Assembly (NCBI RefSeq): GCF_047495875.1
Contig: NC_092471.1
Location: 20,052,501-20,116,500 of the forward strand
Reading direction: 5' to 3'
Source: Pithys albifrons albifrons
Lineage: Eukaryota; Chordata; Aves; Passeriformes; Thamnophilidae
DNA length: 64,000 nucleotides
Positions 20,365 through 32,424 of the stretch are shown in pieces. Made by a program: the position numbers and the translations under genes. A model generated the notes under the pieces. It ran no database searches, was not told where the DNA came from, and saw nothing but the letters and a program-made list of their open reading frames with translations. Position 1 is the first letter of the stretch, and every line of letters starts with the position of its first letter.

Positions 20365-20530
20365 CCTGCTCTGCCACTGATCACCCAGAAGGGCAAGTCA
20401 CTTCACCTCTCCACTGCCTCGGTCTCCCCAGCTGTAAAATAGGGATAATAAGACTTACCTACCTCGCAGGGGGGGTTAGTTCATTATTTATAAGCACTTT
20501 CAGATCCTCAGATGAAAGGCATTATACACA
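20365..20530 (+). mobile_element. MIR-type (core-SINE) fragment
   Basis: Contains the core-SINE order: AGTCACTTCACCTCTC, CCCAGCTGTAAAATAGGG, ATAATAAGACTTACCTACCT, then TTTCAGATCCTCAGATGAAA and GGCATTATA. It is an ancient amniote SINE and unusually well preserved for a bird. Confidence 0.8.
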
Positions 20531-20821
20531 GCGAGCAGTTCCTGTTCGCAGCCGTAGGTTGGACTTTTATTTTCTTACAACTAATTCAGGTTAGATTGAA
20601 CTGTTTGTCCATTGCTGTAGTTTTCCATGTAGGAAAATAGCATGGTTTCCCAGGAGGGGAATTTAGGGCCCTTCAGCAGTAGAAGCATACACTGGAAGCT
20701 GAAATTCTGGCACCCTTGCTTTTATTAATTACATCTCACCCTAAGTGTCACCTTCCTGTATTTGTGTTTCATCCTTTTGCTGACAGTCCATGTTATATGG
20801 TTTTTAGCAGAAACAGCCACT

Positions 20822-21412
20822 TGTACTGGTTTAAAGGTGAACCAGCAGGGGAAATGAACTCACCACGAGAGAGATTATCAGTCAGAGCTAAAATTTAATA
20901 ATAATATTACAATAACAACACTGACACACAAGGGAAATTGCTTTCAACTCACAAAACCCCAGCAGTATAACCCAGTGTCCTGGGGCACAAACCCAAGGGG
21001 GTTTGTTTGCCCTTGTGCTGAGACCCCTGTGGCTCCCCCAAGTCCAGAGCAAAAGGAAAAGGAAAACCTGTTGGTGCAGGTGAGGGCTGTGGTCTGGGCA
21101 AGAGTGGGGATCTCCTCCTGTCAAGGTCCTGCTGTCTTCTTACCCACCACTTCTGTACCCTCAGGGAGCACCCAGTCCCTCCCCCTGGGACTCACCCAAT
21201 GGGTGATTAACTCTGGGAGCCAGGGGGTGTTGAACTGTTGATGGCCCATTAGCAGCTCTGCCCCCTCAGGCTGGGTGTGAAGGTGATAATGGCTCCCTGG
21301 GCAGCTGCTGCCAATGGCCCATTGACCTTGGGGAATGAATAGAGGGGGTAGAACACACAGCTTTGATCACCCCCACACAGGGTTAGCTGGTCCCTCCTGC
21401 TGAACTAGGACA
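20822..21412. mobile_element. Solo LTR, family A, copy 2 (diverged, shorter)
   Basis: 591 bp, TGTACTGG to AGGACA, flanked by perfect CCACT (20817-20821 and 21413-21417). Clearly related to the copies at 1.24 and 25.97 kb but with many substitutions and a missing stretch in the second half, so it is an older or different subfamily. Confidence 0.85.
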
Positions 21413-23135
21413 CCACTGTAAATATTAAGAATATTTTAAATAAATATATTGATGTATAAATATACCCCCTTACCTTTTAAAGAGGTTCACATTGGCTGGT
21501 GCCACAGACTCCTAAGCATGGGCAGGTTCCACAGGCCCAGCACTGATCCCTGTGCACAAGCAGGACACTCCAGCAGGGCTGTAGGAAAATGTCACCATGT
21601 CACCAGCTCCAGAGTAGTGACTTTTCACCCCATCACTAGCAAGGGCAGCAGTCCCCTGGGTGTCAGAGGAGGGCAGAGGGAGGCTGGCACATGGCTCTGC
21701 CCCAGGAGAGGGTGAGGCAGCTCCTGCACACCAACCTCAGCTGTGGCCAAAATGCTGCTGCTGAAGGAACCACCCTGGCCAGCAGGAGACTTGTCTCCTG
21801 CATCCCTACAAAGAGGCTTTGCCCCAGATTTCTCTGTACAAGTTTCCTTTAGTGCTTACTCAGGATAAAGGTCTGAGGTTTGAGCAACAGGAGCTCCAAG
21901 ATGTGACTGGCAGGGTCAAGGGCACCATGAGCATCCTGAGCTCCCCTCCAGGAACATGAGGAGTTGCAGGGATGGGCCCTGGCTATTTGGTGTCACTAAT
22001 GGTGTCAGCAAACATACCTGGAGAATTCCTAATGGTGTAAGAAGGATCTGATTTACTGCTGGGGTTTCTAGTGTATGTTCTGCTTCCCTGGGCACTGCTC
22101 AGCTTTGCTTTGCTATTGCCACTTTTCTTTTCAGAAAGCCCAAATCCCAAAGAATAGCATGTTTCAGTTAACCAGGAAGAGGTTCAGTTCTGGTTTCCTT
22201 CCTGGCTGAGTTCTCCTTTAACAAGTTAACTCATCCTGTCCCTCAGACATGTCTTTGGAAAGCTCTGTGATTCCCAAAGAAAGAGGAATCCCTTCCCAGC
22301 TCTGTTGAAATTCCACACACAGAATGGCTACAAATAAGCAAAACCATCTGAACCACCAGGGCTGCCTAGAATTAATGAAAGTTGTTAATTAAGAACTTCC
22401 TGGAGTTGTTTTTGGGATGGATGCACTGCAAGGACCTCTCCTTCCCTGCAGGGACTTCTCAGGCACAGCAGCCCCAGCTGGGACAGGTGACAGGGCTGGT
22501 GACACCTTCCCAGGTTTGCTGGAAGCATCACACACTCTCATTCATGTCATGGTGAAATTAAATTAAAATGAATTGGAATCAGTGAGACTACAGTGAATAA
22601 TAAATCTACTCACTGGAGAAGCATCTAAAATAAACTGTTCCCAGCAGAACCTGCAGTTTGCAGTGAATAATGTGCAGCTTGAAACAGCTATAAAGTCTGG
22701 TCCTTATCAGATTTTTCTGGAGGAGGTGAGGACCACTCTGGGGTAGCCACATCAGCATAATTCCTAAATATTGTCATTTGATTAAATTAAACTTCACATT
22801 TCTTTCAGGCCACTTTTACAAGCAGGTAGTTTCTCTATTATTCACATAAAGCCTCCACCCAGACCAGCTCTGGAGTCCATTCATGCCCAACATCTATTGT
22901 TTTAAAAAGAAAACATGTTTTATCTTAAAAGGTATATTTAAAAAGCAGAAGTGTTTGATCCTTATCTTCCAGATGTTTAATAATTTTTCTGCTCCACAGA
23001 AATACTTTTACCTGCTCTGCTTTCTTAAGGTGTGCAAAGCAAAACAAACCCTGAGCCACAGAACCCTCCAAGAGAGCTCAAAACCACCCACAATTCTCAA
23101 AGCCAGACTGATCCTGCAGTTCATTCCTTCCAAAC

Positions 23136-23235
23136 AATCACAGAGTGGTTTGGGTGGGAAGGGACCTGTGGAGATCACCCAGTCCAACCCTCTGCCAAGG
23201 CATCAGTAGTCACCAAGTATGGACTTTAGTGCCAC
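23136..23235 (-). mobile_element. CR1 LINE 3' fragment (old)
   Basis: ATCACAGAGTGGTTTGGGTG, GGAAGGGACCTGTGGAGATC, CAGTCCAACCC. Diverged relic. Confidence 0.7.
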
Positions 23236-24538
23236 CACATCCTCTGTCCCCATGGCTTAATTTATTTTTTGGGTGATTTTTTAAATTTTCCTCTGCCATT
23301 TAAAGCATTTCCATATCAGCAGCAGCTCCTAAGCCAGCAGAGATGCTGTGCTTGGGACTGAGACAGGACCTACCAAGGAGCTCTCCTTGAGCAGGTTTGC
23401 CAACAGAACACTGTGATACCTTCAGCCAACAGAGTGAAATGCCTTTTGACTATAAATAGTTGTTTTTCAGCACGGGGGCATTTTTGGGTCCAGCTCTTTT
23501 TTGGGTATTGTACAGTTCCTAAACAAACTACTGAATGTGTTTATGAGGTGGGTCTGGGAATTAGAGGGCTAAGGATCTTTGAGAAGAAAAAGCAGTAGCA
23601 GATGCTTAAGAACTCTATTTTCTATATGGTGAGCCCCAGAGAATGGGCTGACTCTGAAAAGAGCTTTTTTTTAGAAATCAAGTTTTAATATTAAGCCTTC
23701 ATTTAAAAAGTGCTACCACAGAAACAGCTGCACCCTCAAGCTTATTTTAAAATGCCGTTTTACTTCATGGGATAAAAAAAGGTGAGGCTTTTTTTTTCCC
23801 CCCCTCTCCTTTATTTTAGTTTTGGTCCAAAACACAAAGGCCTTTTCCAGGCCAAAAGAGCTATTAGATGTGAGAATTTGTGTATGTAAGGACAGAGCAG
23901 AGACCTCAGCATTTGCCAGTTGAGTGGTAATAACCACCCCTGGAAAAAAAGCAAAAACAAATGCTTAGTTTTATGTACTTTTCTACTTGCATCTCTTCCA
24001 TCCATAGTGCAGAATCCATGTCATACCCTCGTATAACCTGTAAAAAATGAAACTATGTACATAATAAATAAAATTATTTATTTTATGTGTATTTTTAGCT
24101 TTACTGTAAACTGATAAAAAAAATAAAAAGCATTTAATTTTTTCCCAGAAATGTAAGCCTATTGAAAATCAAGGTGTTTCTACCTTTTCAAGATGTAACA
24201 TTTCCAGCTGCCTATTGATAATAAACATTTATGAACAGCACCAGATCTGACATGTTATAGTTTTTTAAAAACCTGCTCAGCACAGACTTGTGGTCAGAGG
24301 AGCACTTAAGGGCTCTCTAGAGAGATGGTATTGGTATTTTCATAAAAAAGCCATGACACTCCTGCTTACCTTTGGTGAAGTTGGTCACCCAAATTTGTGC
24401 TTATGAAAGAGCTGGAGGAAGAATCCCAAAACATCCATTATATCCTGGCTACAACAGCAAATAGCAAACCACTAAATAGCAAACCAAGCAAAGCCTGAGG
24501 GCAATTACTCCTGTACAAAGAAGTCCAAGTCAGTTTAG

Positions 24539-25162
24539 TGTCTGGGTTTGAGATAAGCAACTGCCAACCCCCCCAAGCACAGAGAGAAAAGGCTCCTCCT
24601 AACACCAGGGAAAGGGAGGAAAAGAGAGGGGAAAGAAAAAAAACACTTCAAACTGCATTTATACTAAATCTACATATATTTTTCACAGAAAGGAAGAGAC
24701 AATTAGAAGAGAGTACAAATATACACTCACACAAGTCTGCAACAACAAGTTCCCCACCTCAACTTCTTAACAAACACACAAATTCTACTGTCCTAACTAC
24801 ACATTACTTAAGAAGAAGCTTATTGCCCAGGGAGACAAACCCAAGCAGAAAGGAGAGACCCAGAACAACACATTTTACTTTCCTGAGGTACCCTGTGAGC
24901 CAGTGGTGGGCCTGGTCCTCTCCATCCCCCCTGGGACAGCATCGTGTGTCCTCCCAAGAGGAGGCTGAGAAGCGACTGCCTTAACCACTCCCACACTGGT
25001 TCCTACTGCCCTGGAGATGATGCCATAATGTGGGATGGAATACAAAGTTACTGGCTAGAAGAGGTCAGCTGTTGGCTCAGCCCAGCTCAAGTCAGCTGAC
25101 AGCTTGGGCCTAGTCCAAACTTCAGAGCCCAAATCTAGGCCCACCTGGGTGAGCCCATAACA
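24539..25162 (-). mobile_element. LTR, family B, copy 1
   Basis: About 624 bp from TGTCTGGG to CATAACA. Read on the minus strand it has TG...CA ends and a TATA box (AGTATAAATG). No target duplication is visible. About 15 differences by eye from the copy at 58.8 kb. Confidence 0.75.
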
Positions 25163-25965
25163 GTGTGATTTCATTTTCCCCCAGAGATACCCTCAGCCCA
25201 GCACAACTCCATCAGCCACACTGGAACATGCAGCAATTGAGCTGATAGAGAGTCATTAAGCAACAACTTCTCACTGTGTTAACATAATTTGTTCATGGAG
25301 AGCTGTCCACCACCACCACTCCCATTAAAGTACTGGAGATACATTTCCAAAGGTTTCCATCAATAACCAGAGTCTTCTGGTCAAGCCTCGGGTGAAAAAA
25401 GAGTTTCCTGGAGTTAAACAATGGCAATATCCCTTTCCTTGGAATGCAGAAGGTTCCGCACAAGAGAAACAATGTTAATACACAGAGAAACAAACACTGT
25501 CCATGGAAAAGCTGTAGCAGAACCAGGACCACAGGGATCTACAGGATTCTAAATACCCACACAAAGACTTTCTGCAGGTGGATGGGCACATTCCCACTCA
25601 TGTCTCAAAGCCATAATTCAAGTTAAGGCACTGGGAATCTCCAATTATGCTTCAATTCCAGAAATGGGGATTAAACAGCACGTGGAAATTACTTCCACCT
25701 CCTCTTCTTTGCCCTTCCTGAAAAGTTCCACAAATCACACATTCACATAATGATTGCAAACATCAAAATACACATTTTTTTGCTTTCAGCTATAACAAAT
25801 ATTAACAAAGTACTGATTTAAAAGGAGTCAGCAACTAAAGGTTTACATTTGATTGGAAAATGTACATAGGGAGGGTAGGGAACAGGAAAAATACATAAAG
25901 GAGGGGATAGAGGGAGTGAGATGGTCCATTCATTTCATCATTAGAGGATATTTCACTTTCTCTTC

Positions 25966-26685
25966 TGTGCTGGTTTAAAGGGAAACCAGCAGGAGAAACA
26001 AACCCAACATCAAAGAGTTTATAACTCAGAGTTACAATTTAATAACAATATTACAATCGATGCAATGGCACAAAGAAAAAAATTGATTTTAACCCCCAAC
26101 CCCAGCAGTGTAACCACCCCCTGGGGCACAAACACAGGGGGGTTTGGTGGCCCCTGTGCTGAGCCCCACGTGGTTCCCCCGAGTCCAAAGGAAAAGGAAG
26201 GGACAAATCTGTTGGTGCAGATGATGGCACAGTCTGGTGGAGAGTGGGGGGCTCCTCCTGGCCAGGGTCTGCTCCTCCTCTGGATCCCACAAGTGGTTCC
26301 CCAAGTCCCTAAAGCCCAAGATTCCCTCCCCTCAGGTTTGGGTGGGAGCCCCCAGTGCCTCCCCCAGGGCAGGGAGTTCCACACTGGGGGATCTGACTCT
26401 GGCAGTCAGGGGGGATTTTGGAATGGTTGCTGGCCCCTGAGCAGAGCTGAGCCCTCAGGTGGGTGTGGAGGTGCCAAGGAATCCCTGCAGGGCAGTTCTC
26501 CCAGCTCCTCTGCCAGGCTTCTTTCCCAGCCAGCTCCCAGCCTGAGGGCTCAGCTGTGCCCTGGGCAGCTGCTGCCAATGGGCCCTTGGGAACAGTTGCT
26601 GGGCAATGGCCCAGAGGGTTTAGAATGCCCAGCTTTGGTCACACCCACACAGGGATAAACTGGTCCCACCTGCTGAACTGGGACA
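25966..26685. mobile_element. Solo LTR, family A, copy 3
   Basis: 720 bp, same length and nearly the same sequence as the copy at 1241-1960. Flanks TCTTC (25961-25965) and TCTTA (26686-26690), a 5-bp duplication with one mismatch. TG...CA ends. Confidence 0.85.
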
Positions 26686-27773
26686 TCTTAAAAGACCATT
26701 TTCTCTAACACAACAAAGTCAAGCAGTCATCAGAGCCACTAGAGCAGACCAACACTTCCTTGGGGTTTGCCCCAGCACCCCAAAGCTGGTGGCAAAATGT
26801 TCACCTGCTCCAGCAAAGCCAAGATTTACCATCTGTAATCCAAGTATTGCCATAAACTGAATCTAACACCTAAAACAGACTGGCACACCTCAGGAACCTG
26901 TCCCTGGTGCTGCAGAGAGGAACAGGCTGCAGTCAGTGCCTGAGCCAGTTCCTCTGTGCTGCAACTACTCTGGCAGTGAAATCTGGTAAGCAGCAGTGAT
27001 TTAATCTTGAGCAGGAGCTCCTGGAGAGAGGCCTGCCCTGCAAAAATTCATCTCTGATCTTATTTCAAAGCTATAAAGTCGTGGTTCAACAGTTTTATCT
27101 TCCACTCTTATGAAAAAAGCAGTTACGTGGAAGTCTGGCTCTGGATTTATATGTTGAATATTTCTATGTATAATGCAGCCTTTAATGGTGTAATTTTATA
27201 AAATAAAAGGGTATCCAGCAGCACTGCAGAGAAGTTAAGAGTGCAAAAAAGCCCAACTTAACTAGAAAAACAACTTCTTGTAGGTTATGTGAGTAAGGGG
27301 AAAACAGCACAGGAACTTTAGCAGGCAATAACCCAGCGGGCAGGCAGAATCAGTGTGGTCTTTCTCTAGAGTATTTATGGTAATTATCTTCAACAACAGG
27401 TGGATTTTTCAATTCAAAAGACATCAGAAAGACTGCCCAGCAGCAGAGTGTGGGGTAGGGCAGGGCAGTGAGGCACACACAGCAGGGCAGCACTGCCAGC
27501 TTGGCTGCAACAGGGCACAGGCTGGGCATGGCCATGGGTACAAGAACCTCTGCCAAAACACCAGCCTGTTACCTGACTGTGTAGTCAGTGGTGCTCTGAC
27601 AACACTGGCACTCTGGTGGCTGCCATCACCTCAGCCTGGAGTCTGCTCCTTCTGAGAGCAGCAAAATTTGCAGCACTTTAGAGAGGCTGAAATACTTAAA
27701 ACCTCGAGAAACTCACACCCCAAAGCACAAAGGCTGGGGTTCATCACTGCTTCTTTCATCCTGTGGGTTCAGA

Positions 27774-27865
27774 AGAATCATTTAAGGGTGGAAAAGACCT
27801 CCAGGATCATTGAGCCCACCCCGTGCCTGATGCCCACCTTGTCCCCAAAGCTGAAAAGCCATCTG
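27774..27865 (-). mobile_element. CR1 LINE 3' fragment (old)
   Basis: AGAATCATTTAAGGGTGGAA, AAGACCTCCAGGATCATTGA. Ends near an A-rich run at which the next, opposite-strand CR1 begins. Confidence 0.65.
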
Positions 27866-27902
27866 CAAAAAATTAAGGAAAATGAAAAAAAAAAAAAAAG
27901 CA

Positions 27903-28963
27903 CATTCGCTGGAAGGCAGGAGGGCTCTGCAGAGGGATCTGGAGAGACTTGAGAGATGGGCTGATTCCAATGGGATGGAGTTCAGTAAGGCCAAGTGCAG
28001 GTCCTGCCCTTTGGCCACAACAACCCCCTGCAGCAGCACAGGGTGGGCACAGAGTGGCTGGAGAGCAGCCAGGGGGAAAGGGACCTTGGAGTACTAATTG
28101 ACAGGAAGCTCAACATGAGCCAACAGTGTGCCCAGGTGGCCAAGAAGGCCAATGGGATCCTGGCCTGTATCAAAAATAGCATGGCCAGCAGGCCCAGGGC
28201 AGTGACCCTTCCCCTGGACTCAGCACTGGGGAGGCCACACCTGGAGTGTTGTGTTCAGTTCTGGGCCCCTCAGGTCAGGAAAGAGATTGAGGGGCTGGAG
28301 CGGGGCCAGAGAAGAGCAACGAGGCTGGAGAAGGGACTGGATGTGGCACTGAGTGTCCTCTGAAACACCTCCAGGGACAGAGAATCCACCATGTCTTGAT
28401 CCAACCCCACTGTGATCACCAGCCCAGGGCACAGAGTGCCCTGGGCTGGTGATCACAGTAGGGTTGGGTCAACAGTTGGACTTGGTGATCTCAGAGGTCT
28501 CTTCCAACCCAACAGAGAAGAGCAACAAGGCTGGAGAAGGGACTGGAGCACAAGTGCTGTGGGGAGAGGCTGAGGGAGCTGGGGGTGTTCAGGCTGGAGA
28601 AGAGGAGGCTCAGAGGTGACCTCAGCACTGTCTGGAACTGCCTGAAGGGAAGTTCTGGCCAGGTGGGGGTTGGTCTCTTCTCCCAGGCACTCAGCAATAG
28701 GACAAGGGGGCACGATGGGCTCAAGCTCTGCCAGGGGAAATTGAAGTTGGAGAGCAGAAAGAAATTCTTTGCAGAGAGAGTGCTCAGGGATTGGAATGGG
28801 CTGCCCAGAGAGGGGGTGGATTCCCCATCCCTGGAGGTTTTTCAGCTGAGCTTGGCCGTGGCACTGAGTGCCATGATCTGGTAAAGGGACTGGAGTTGGA
28901 CCAAGGGTTGGACTCTATGACCTTGGAGGTCTTTTCCAACCCAATCCATTCTGTGATTCCAGG
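27903..28963 (+). mobile_element. CR1 LINE 3' part with fold-back insert
   Basis: Sense CR1 from the RT palm remnant ([20 protein letters not shown]) to ATTCTGTGATTCC. The fold-back insert lies at about 28343-28515 between two copies of a roughly 34-bp direct repeat of CR1 sequence. Confidence 0.87.
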
Positions 28964-29777
28964 ATCAAATCCTTGCATTAAAAATTTATTAGACAACATG
29001 CCTCAAGAAGCCCAATGAAAACAAAAAATATAAAAACATTAATGTGAAGGGAAAAGATTGTTTCAAGTAGACATCAGTATTGATGGATTTTTTTTCCCAT
29101 CCTTCCAGTTAAGATAAAATATAGTTATGGCTTTAAGTTCTATCTCAATACCCTGATTCACAGCAATCCTGCTGGGCATGAAAAACCCAGAGCATTGGTC
29201 TGGTATGAAGCTGTAACAGCAACAATTAAACGTGTGCCAAAGTAAACAGGGCTGGAAGATGACCAGGCTGACACTCACCTTAACTTCTGTACCATTCTAA
29301 GCAGTTTTGGGGTCACTAAAAAGGGGGAGTTTCCTGATCCAGGGAGAGCAGTCACCGACCAGCCCAGGACACTGATAACTGTTCCCCACTGCCCTTACCT
29401 GCTGGTTTAAAATGTTGATTTTAAGGCTTGACAGCTCTGGCTAAAACATGTATTTTAGTCATGGAGGTATTGCTGCCTATCAAATCTATAAGTTAACTGG
29501 TCATATAGGATGTATTATATCAATTAATATAAATTTCATGTGTATCAACAAGGCTAATGCTGAATAATCCAGATCCTAGATGGGTAAGCAAAACCATGCC
29601 AAAATCAGGACTCAATACCCATATTATCAGTCAGGTTTCCTAATTTAAAACAAACAAACAAACAACACAAAAACCCCCAAACAAACAAACAAAGTCCCCA
29701 AAACCCAAAAACCCCCAAAACTAACTTCCAGAGACAGACCAAGACCAGAAAGTAGAACACAAACACTTTGCTGTGAT

Positions 29778-30905
29778 CACAGAATCATAGAATGATCTGG
29801 GTTGGAAGAGACCTCTGAGATCATCAAGTCCAACCCTTGATCCAACCCCACTGTGATCACCAGATCATGGCACTCAGTGCCACGTCCAGTCTCATCTTAA
29901 AAACCTCCAGGGATGGAGAATCCACTCCCTCTCTGGGCAGCCCATTTCAATGCCTGAGCACTCTCTCTGCAAAGAATTTCTTTCTGATATCCAACCTAAA
30001 CCTCCTCTGGCAGAGCTCAAGCTGTGCCGCCTTCTTGTCCTATTGCTGGTTCCCTGGGAGAAGAGACCAACCCCCACCTGGCCAGAACTTCCCTTCAGGC
30101 AGTTCCAGACAGTGCTGAGGTCACCTCTGAGCCTCCTCTTCTCCAGCTTGAACACCCCCAGCTCCCTCAGCCTCTCCCCACAGGGGCTTGTGCTCCAGTC
30201 CCTTCTCCAGCCTCGTTGCTCTTCTCTGTTGGGTTGGAAGAGACCTCTGAGATCTCCAAGTCCAACTCTTGACCCAACCCTACCGTGATCACCAGCCCAG
30301 GGCACTCTGTGCCCTGGGCTGGTGATCACAGTGGGGTTGGATCAAGACATGTTGGATTCTCTGTCCCTGGAGGTGTTTCAGAGGACACTCAGTGCCACAT
30401 CCAGTCCCTTCTCCAGCCTCGTTGCTCTTCTCTGGCCCTGCTCCAGCCCCTCAATCTCTTTCCTGACCTGAGGGGCCCAGAACTGAACACAACACTCCAG
30501 GTGTGGCCTCCCCAGTGCTGAGTTCAGGGGAAGGGTCACTGCCCTGGGCCTGCTGCCACCCCATTGCTGAGCCAGGCCAGGATGCCATTGGCCTTCTTGC
30601 CCACCTGGGCACACTCTGCTGGCTCATCTTCAGCCTCCTGTCAATCCAACCCCCAGGTCCCTTTGCCCCTGGCTGCTCTCCAGCCACTCTGTGCCCACCC
30701 TGTGCTGCTGCAGGGGGTTGGTGTGGCCAAAGGGCAGGACCTGCACTTGGCCTTGGTGAATCTCATCCCATTGGAATCAGCCCATCCCTCCAGCCTGTCC
30801 AGGCACCTCTGCAGAGCCCTCCTGCCCTCCAGCCTGTCCAGGTCCTCCTCCATGCTCCTCCTGCCCTCCAGCAGCTTGGCACTCCCTCCCAACTTGGTGT
30901 CATTG
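29778..30905 (-). mobile_element. CR1 LINE 3' part with fold-back insert
   Basis: Reverse-oriented; 3' end at 29778 (ATCACAGAATCATAGAATGA). Fold-back insert at about 30232-30402, palindrome arms meeting near 30302-30308. The 5' part carries RT palm remnants. Confidence 0.87.
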
Positions 30906-31304
30906 AAAGCCATTATTAAACTTCCAAGTTCAACATACAGAAATCAGGAGACAAACTAAAAGCTGAGCTTGCAACTCTCCCAACAAAAGTTACATTATCT
31001 TCTCTCAAGGAAGAGCACAGAGGGGGGAAAAGTAGTTATAAAGGAAACAGTATCAACACCAAAAGTGCTGCATGAATTTAAGACAACTGTAAGGAGTCAC
31101 TTCTTCCCCACTGATTTTGCTTTCATGGTTACTTCAAAAGGATATTGAAGGAAATAAAATTGTTTTCCCTCCCAGTTCTGCAGTTATCCCCTTTTCACCA
31201 CCACTTTGCTATGCACAAGAGAAAATTTATTTTAAAAAAATCACTGGACAGTAGGATGGGCCCAGATAATTAAGTTTTGTGAAATGGCAATTGTGCCACT
31301 GTCT

Positions 31305-31600
31305 GTCTCTCCAGTCCCAGCTACAAACCCACAGTGACATTCCTTATTCTCACACTGCCCTGATGGTGGCTACAGCTGTAGGAGCTTTAAGAACAAGAGA
31401 GGTTCAGAATCACCACTGTCTGCAGTTTCTGTTGGTTTCAGAGAGTTCCTCGTAACCACTTTCTAGTCACTTACCAGAACCTGCAGGAGAAGTTGTCATA
31501 GCTCTGGTAACATTCTCTTTCCTCGACACAGGTACAGTGCTATTTGAGGGCAAACCATGTTGTGGCTATTTATAAAAAAATCAGGCAGATTTCATGAACT
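31305..31600 (-). pseudogene. Duplicated fragment of ALG13 exon L14 and its intron
   Basis: Matches about 42365-42880 in the same orientation: exon part (SSYSC then frame loss), the acceptor CTTAAAG and about 200 bp of upstream intron. The intron part shows it is a genomic, not a retro-, duplication. Relative to L14 one base is lost soon after SSYSC (CAG-ATG-CTGGGTGAG versus CAGGGCAGTGTGAG), so the reading frame breaks. It lies 1.4 kb beyond the last coding exon, so it cannot serve the mRNA as mapped. It lacks the 18-bp minisatellite present in the parent intron. Confidence 0.75.
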
Positions 31601-32275
31601 TAAACAGGTTAAAACTTGGTTGCAGTAATGCCAAGGTGTAATGGTTTGCCCCATGGCTTCCTTAGTAACCATTGTATCTAAGCAAGTTACAAGTATTCCA
31701 CACGTGTTTTCCAGGTAGCAGAGGGGGAGTGGTTTTGTTCCTGTCTTCCTTCCCTTCCTTGGCTGAGGAGCTGGAGGGAGGTGGTGGAAGTCTGGTCCCT
31801 CCAGTCCCTGGTGGTTCTCCTGTCCTGGGTGAGATTGTTTCATTCTTGTTCCCCTTCCTTGAGGTTTTTAATTGTGTTTGTTTTGATTCATTGGGTTTCT
31901 TTGGGTTGGGTTGGTGTCTTCCCTATTTTCCAGCTAATCAATCCCCTTTTCTCCCTTCCCCTCTCCCCTGGGGGGTGGGATCCCATGTATTGTGTATACA
32001 GTGTGGTTTGTAAATATAATTTATTCTTTTTATTCAGTTCAGTTTCTTTAGAGTGCATGTCTTTTCTGGTTTGTTTTTTTTTTCCCTTTCCTTTGCTGGG
32101 AAGGTTCTGGGAGGGGAAAGGGGGGCCAGTCCAGGGTTGGCAACAGCCAGGCCAGACCTGCTACACAAGGTCATGGGTTCAATCCCCTGTGTGGGCCACT
32201 GACTTAAGAGTTGGACTGAGGATCCTTGTGGGTCCCTTCCAACTCAGAATAGTCTGTGATTCTGTGAAAAGTTGG
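31597..32275 (+). mobile_element. TguSINE1-like SINE, split by the LTR
   Basis: 5' half 31597-31636 (GGTTAAAACTTGGTTGCAGT, anticodon-arm region) and 3' half 32171-32275 (B-box-like GGGTTCAATCCC, then a CR1-like tail ending GTGATTCTGTGA). Both halves join exactly once the LTR and one copy of CAAGG are removed. Confidence 0.8.
31637..32165 (+). mobile_element. Solo LTR inserted inside a SINE
   Basis: 529 bp, TGTAATGG to TGCTACA, with perfect CAAGG on both sides (31632-31636 and 32166-32170). The flanks are the two halves of one tRNA-Ile-type SINE. AT-rich region with TATA- and poly(A)-like signals near 31990-32035. Its start and G-rich end resemble the reverse complement of the LTR at 12.07-12.80 kb. 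Confidence 0.85.
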
Positions 32276-32424
32276 AGTTACTCCACTTCATTCTCCTGCT
32301 GAAAGCTTTAGCTGCTTTTTCAGAGTGCTGGAGCAGCCTCATCCCACATAACTCCATTTCTTCAGTCCAGGCTGTGGGATAACTGTCAGGAACATTATTT
32401 GCCAGTGATAAATGACCACTCATT

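Larger units (their letters stand above)
16019..24090 (+). other. TRPC5: Downstream of TRPC5: probable long 3' UTR, end unresolved
   Basis: No coding exon is seen here. AATAAA signals occur at 18251-18256 and in a cluster at about 24061-24075 (AATAAATAAA), followed by AT-rich sequence. Either could end the TRPC5 mRNA. The stretch also holds a CR1 (18.46-18.89 kb), an old CR1 fragment (19.96 kb), a MIR-type SINE (20.37 kb), a solo LTR (20.82-21.41 kb) and another CR1 fragment (23.14 kb). The LTR and CR1s could lie inside the UTR. Confidence 0.35.
24091..32424. other. Convergent intergenic region, repeat-rich
   Basis: Between the probable TRPC5 end and the ALG13 poly(A) signal. Outside the listed LTRs, CR1s, SINE and pseudo-exon, the stretches 25163-25960, 26691-27770, 28965-29770 (with an AAAC-rich run at 29649-29715) and 30906-31300 show no gene. 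Confidence 0.55.

Noticed and set aside
31672..32302. ORFs of 113 and 173 codons
   Set aside because: They lie in the solo LTR and SINE; no protein similarity recognised.
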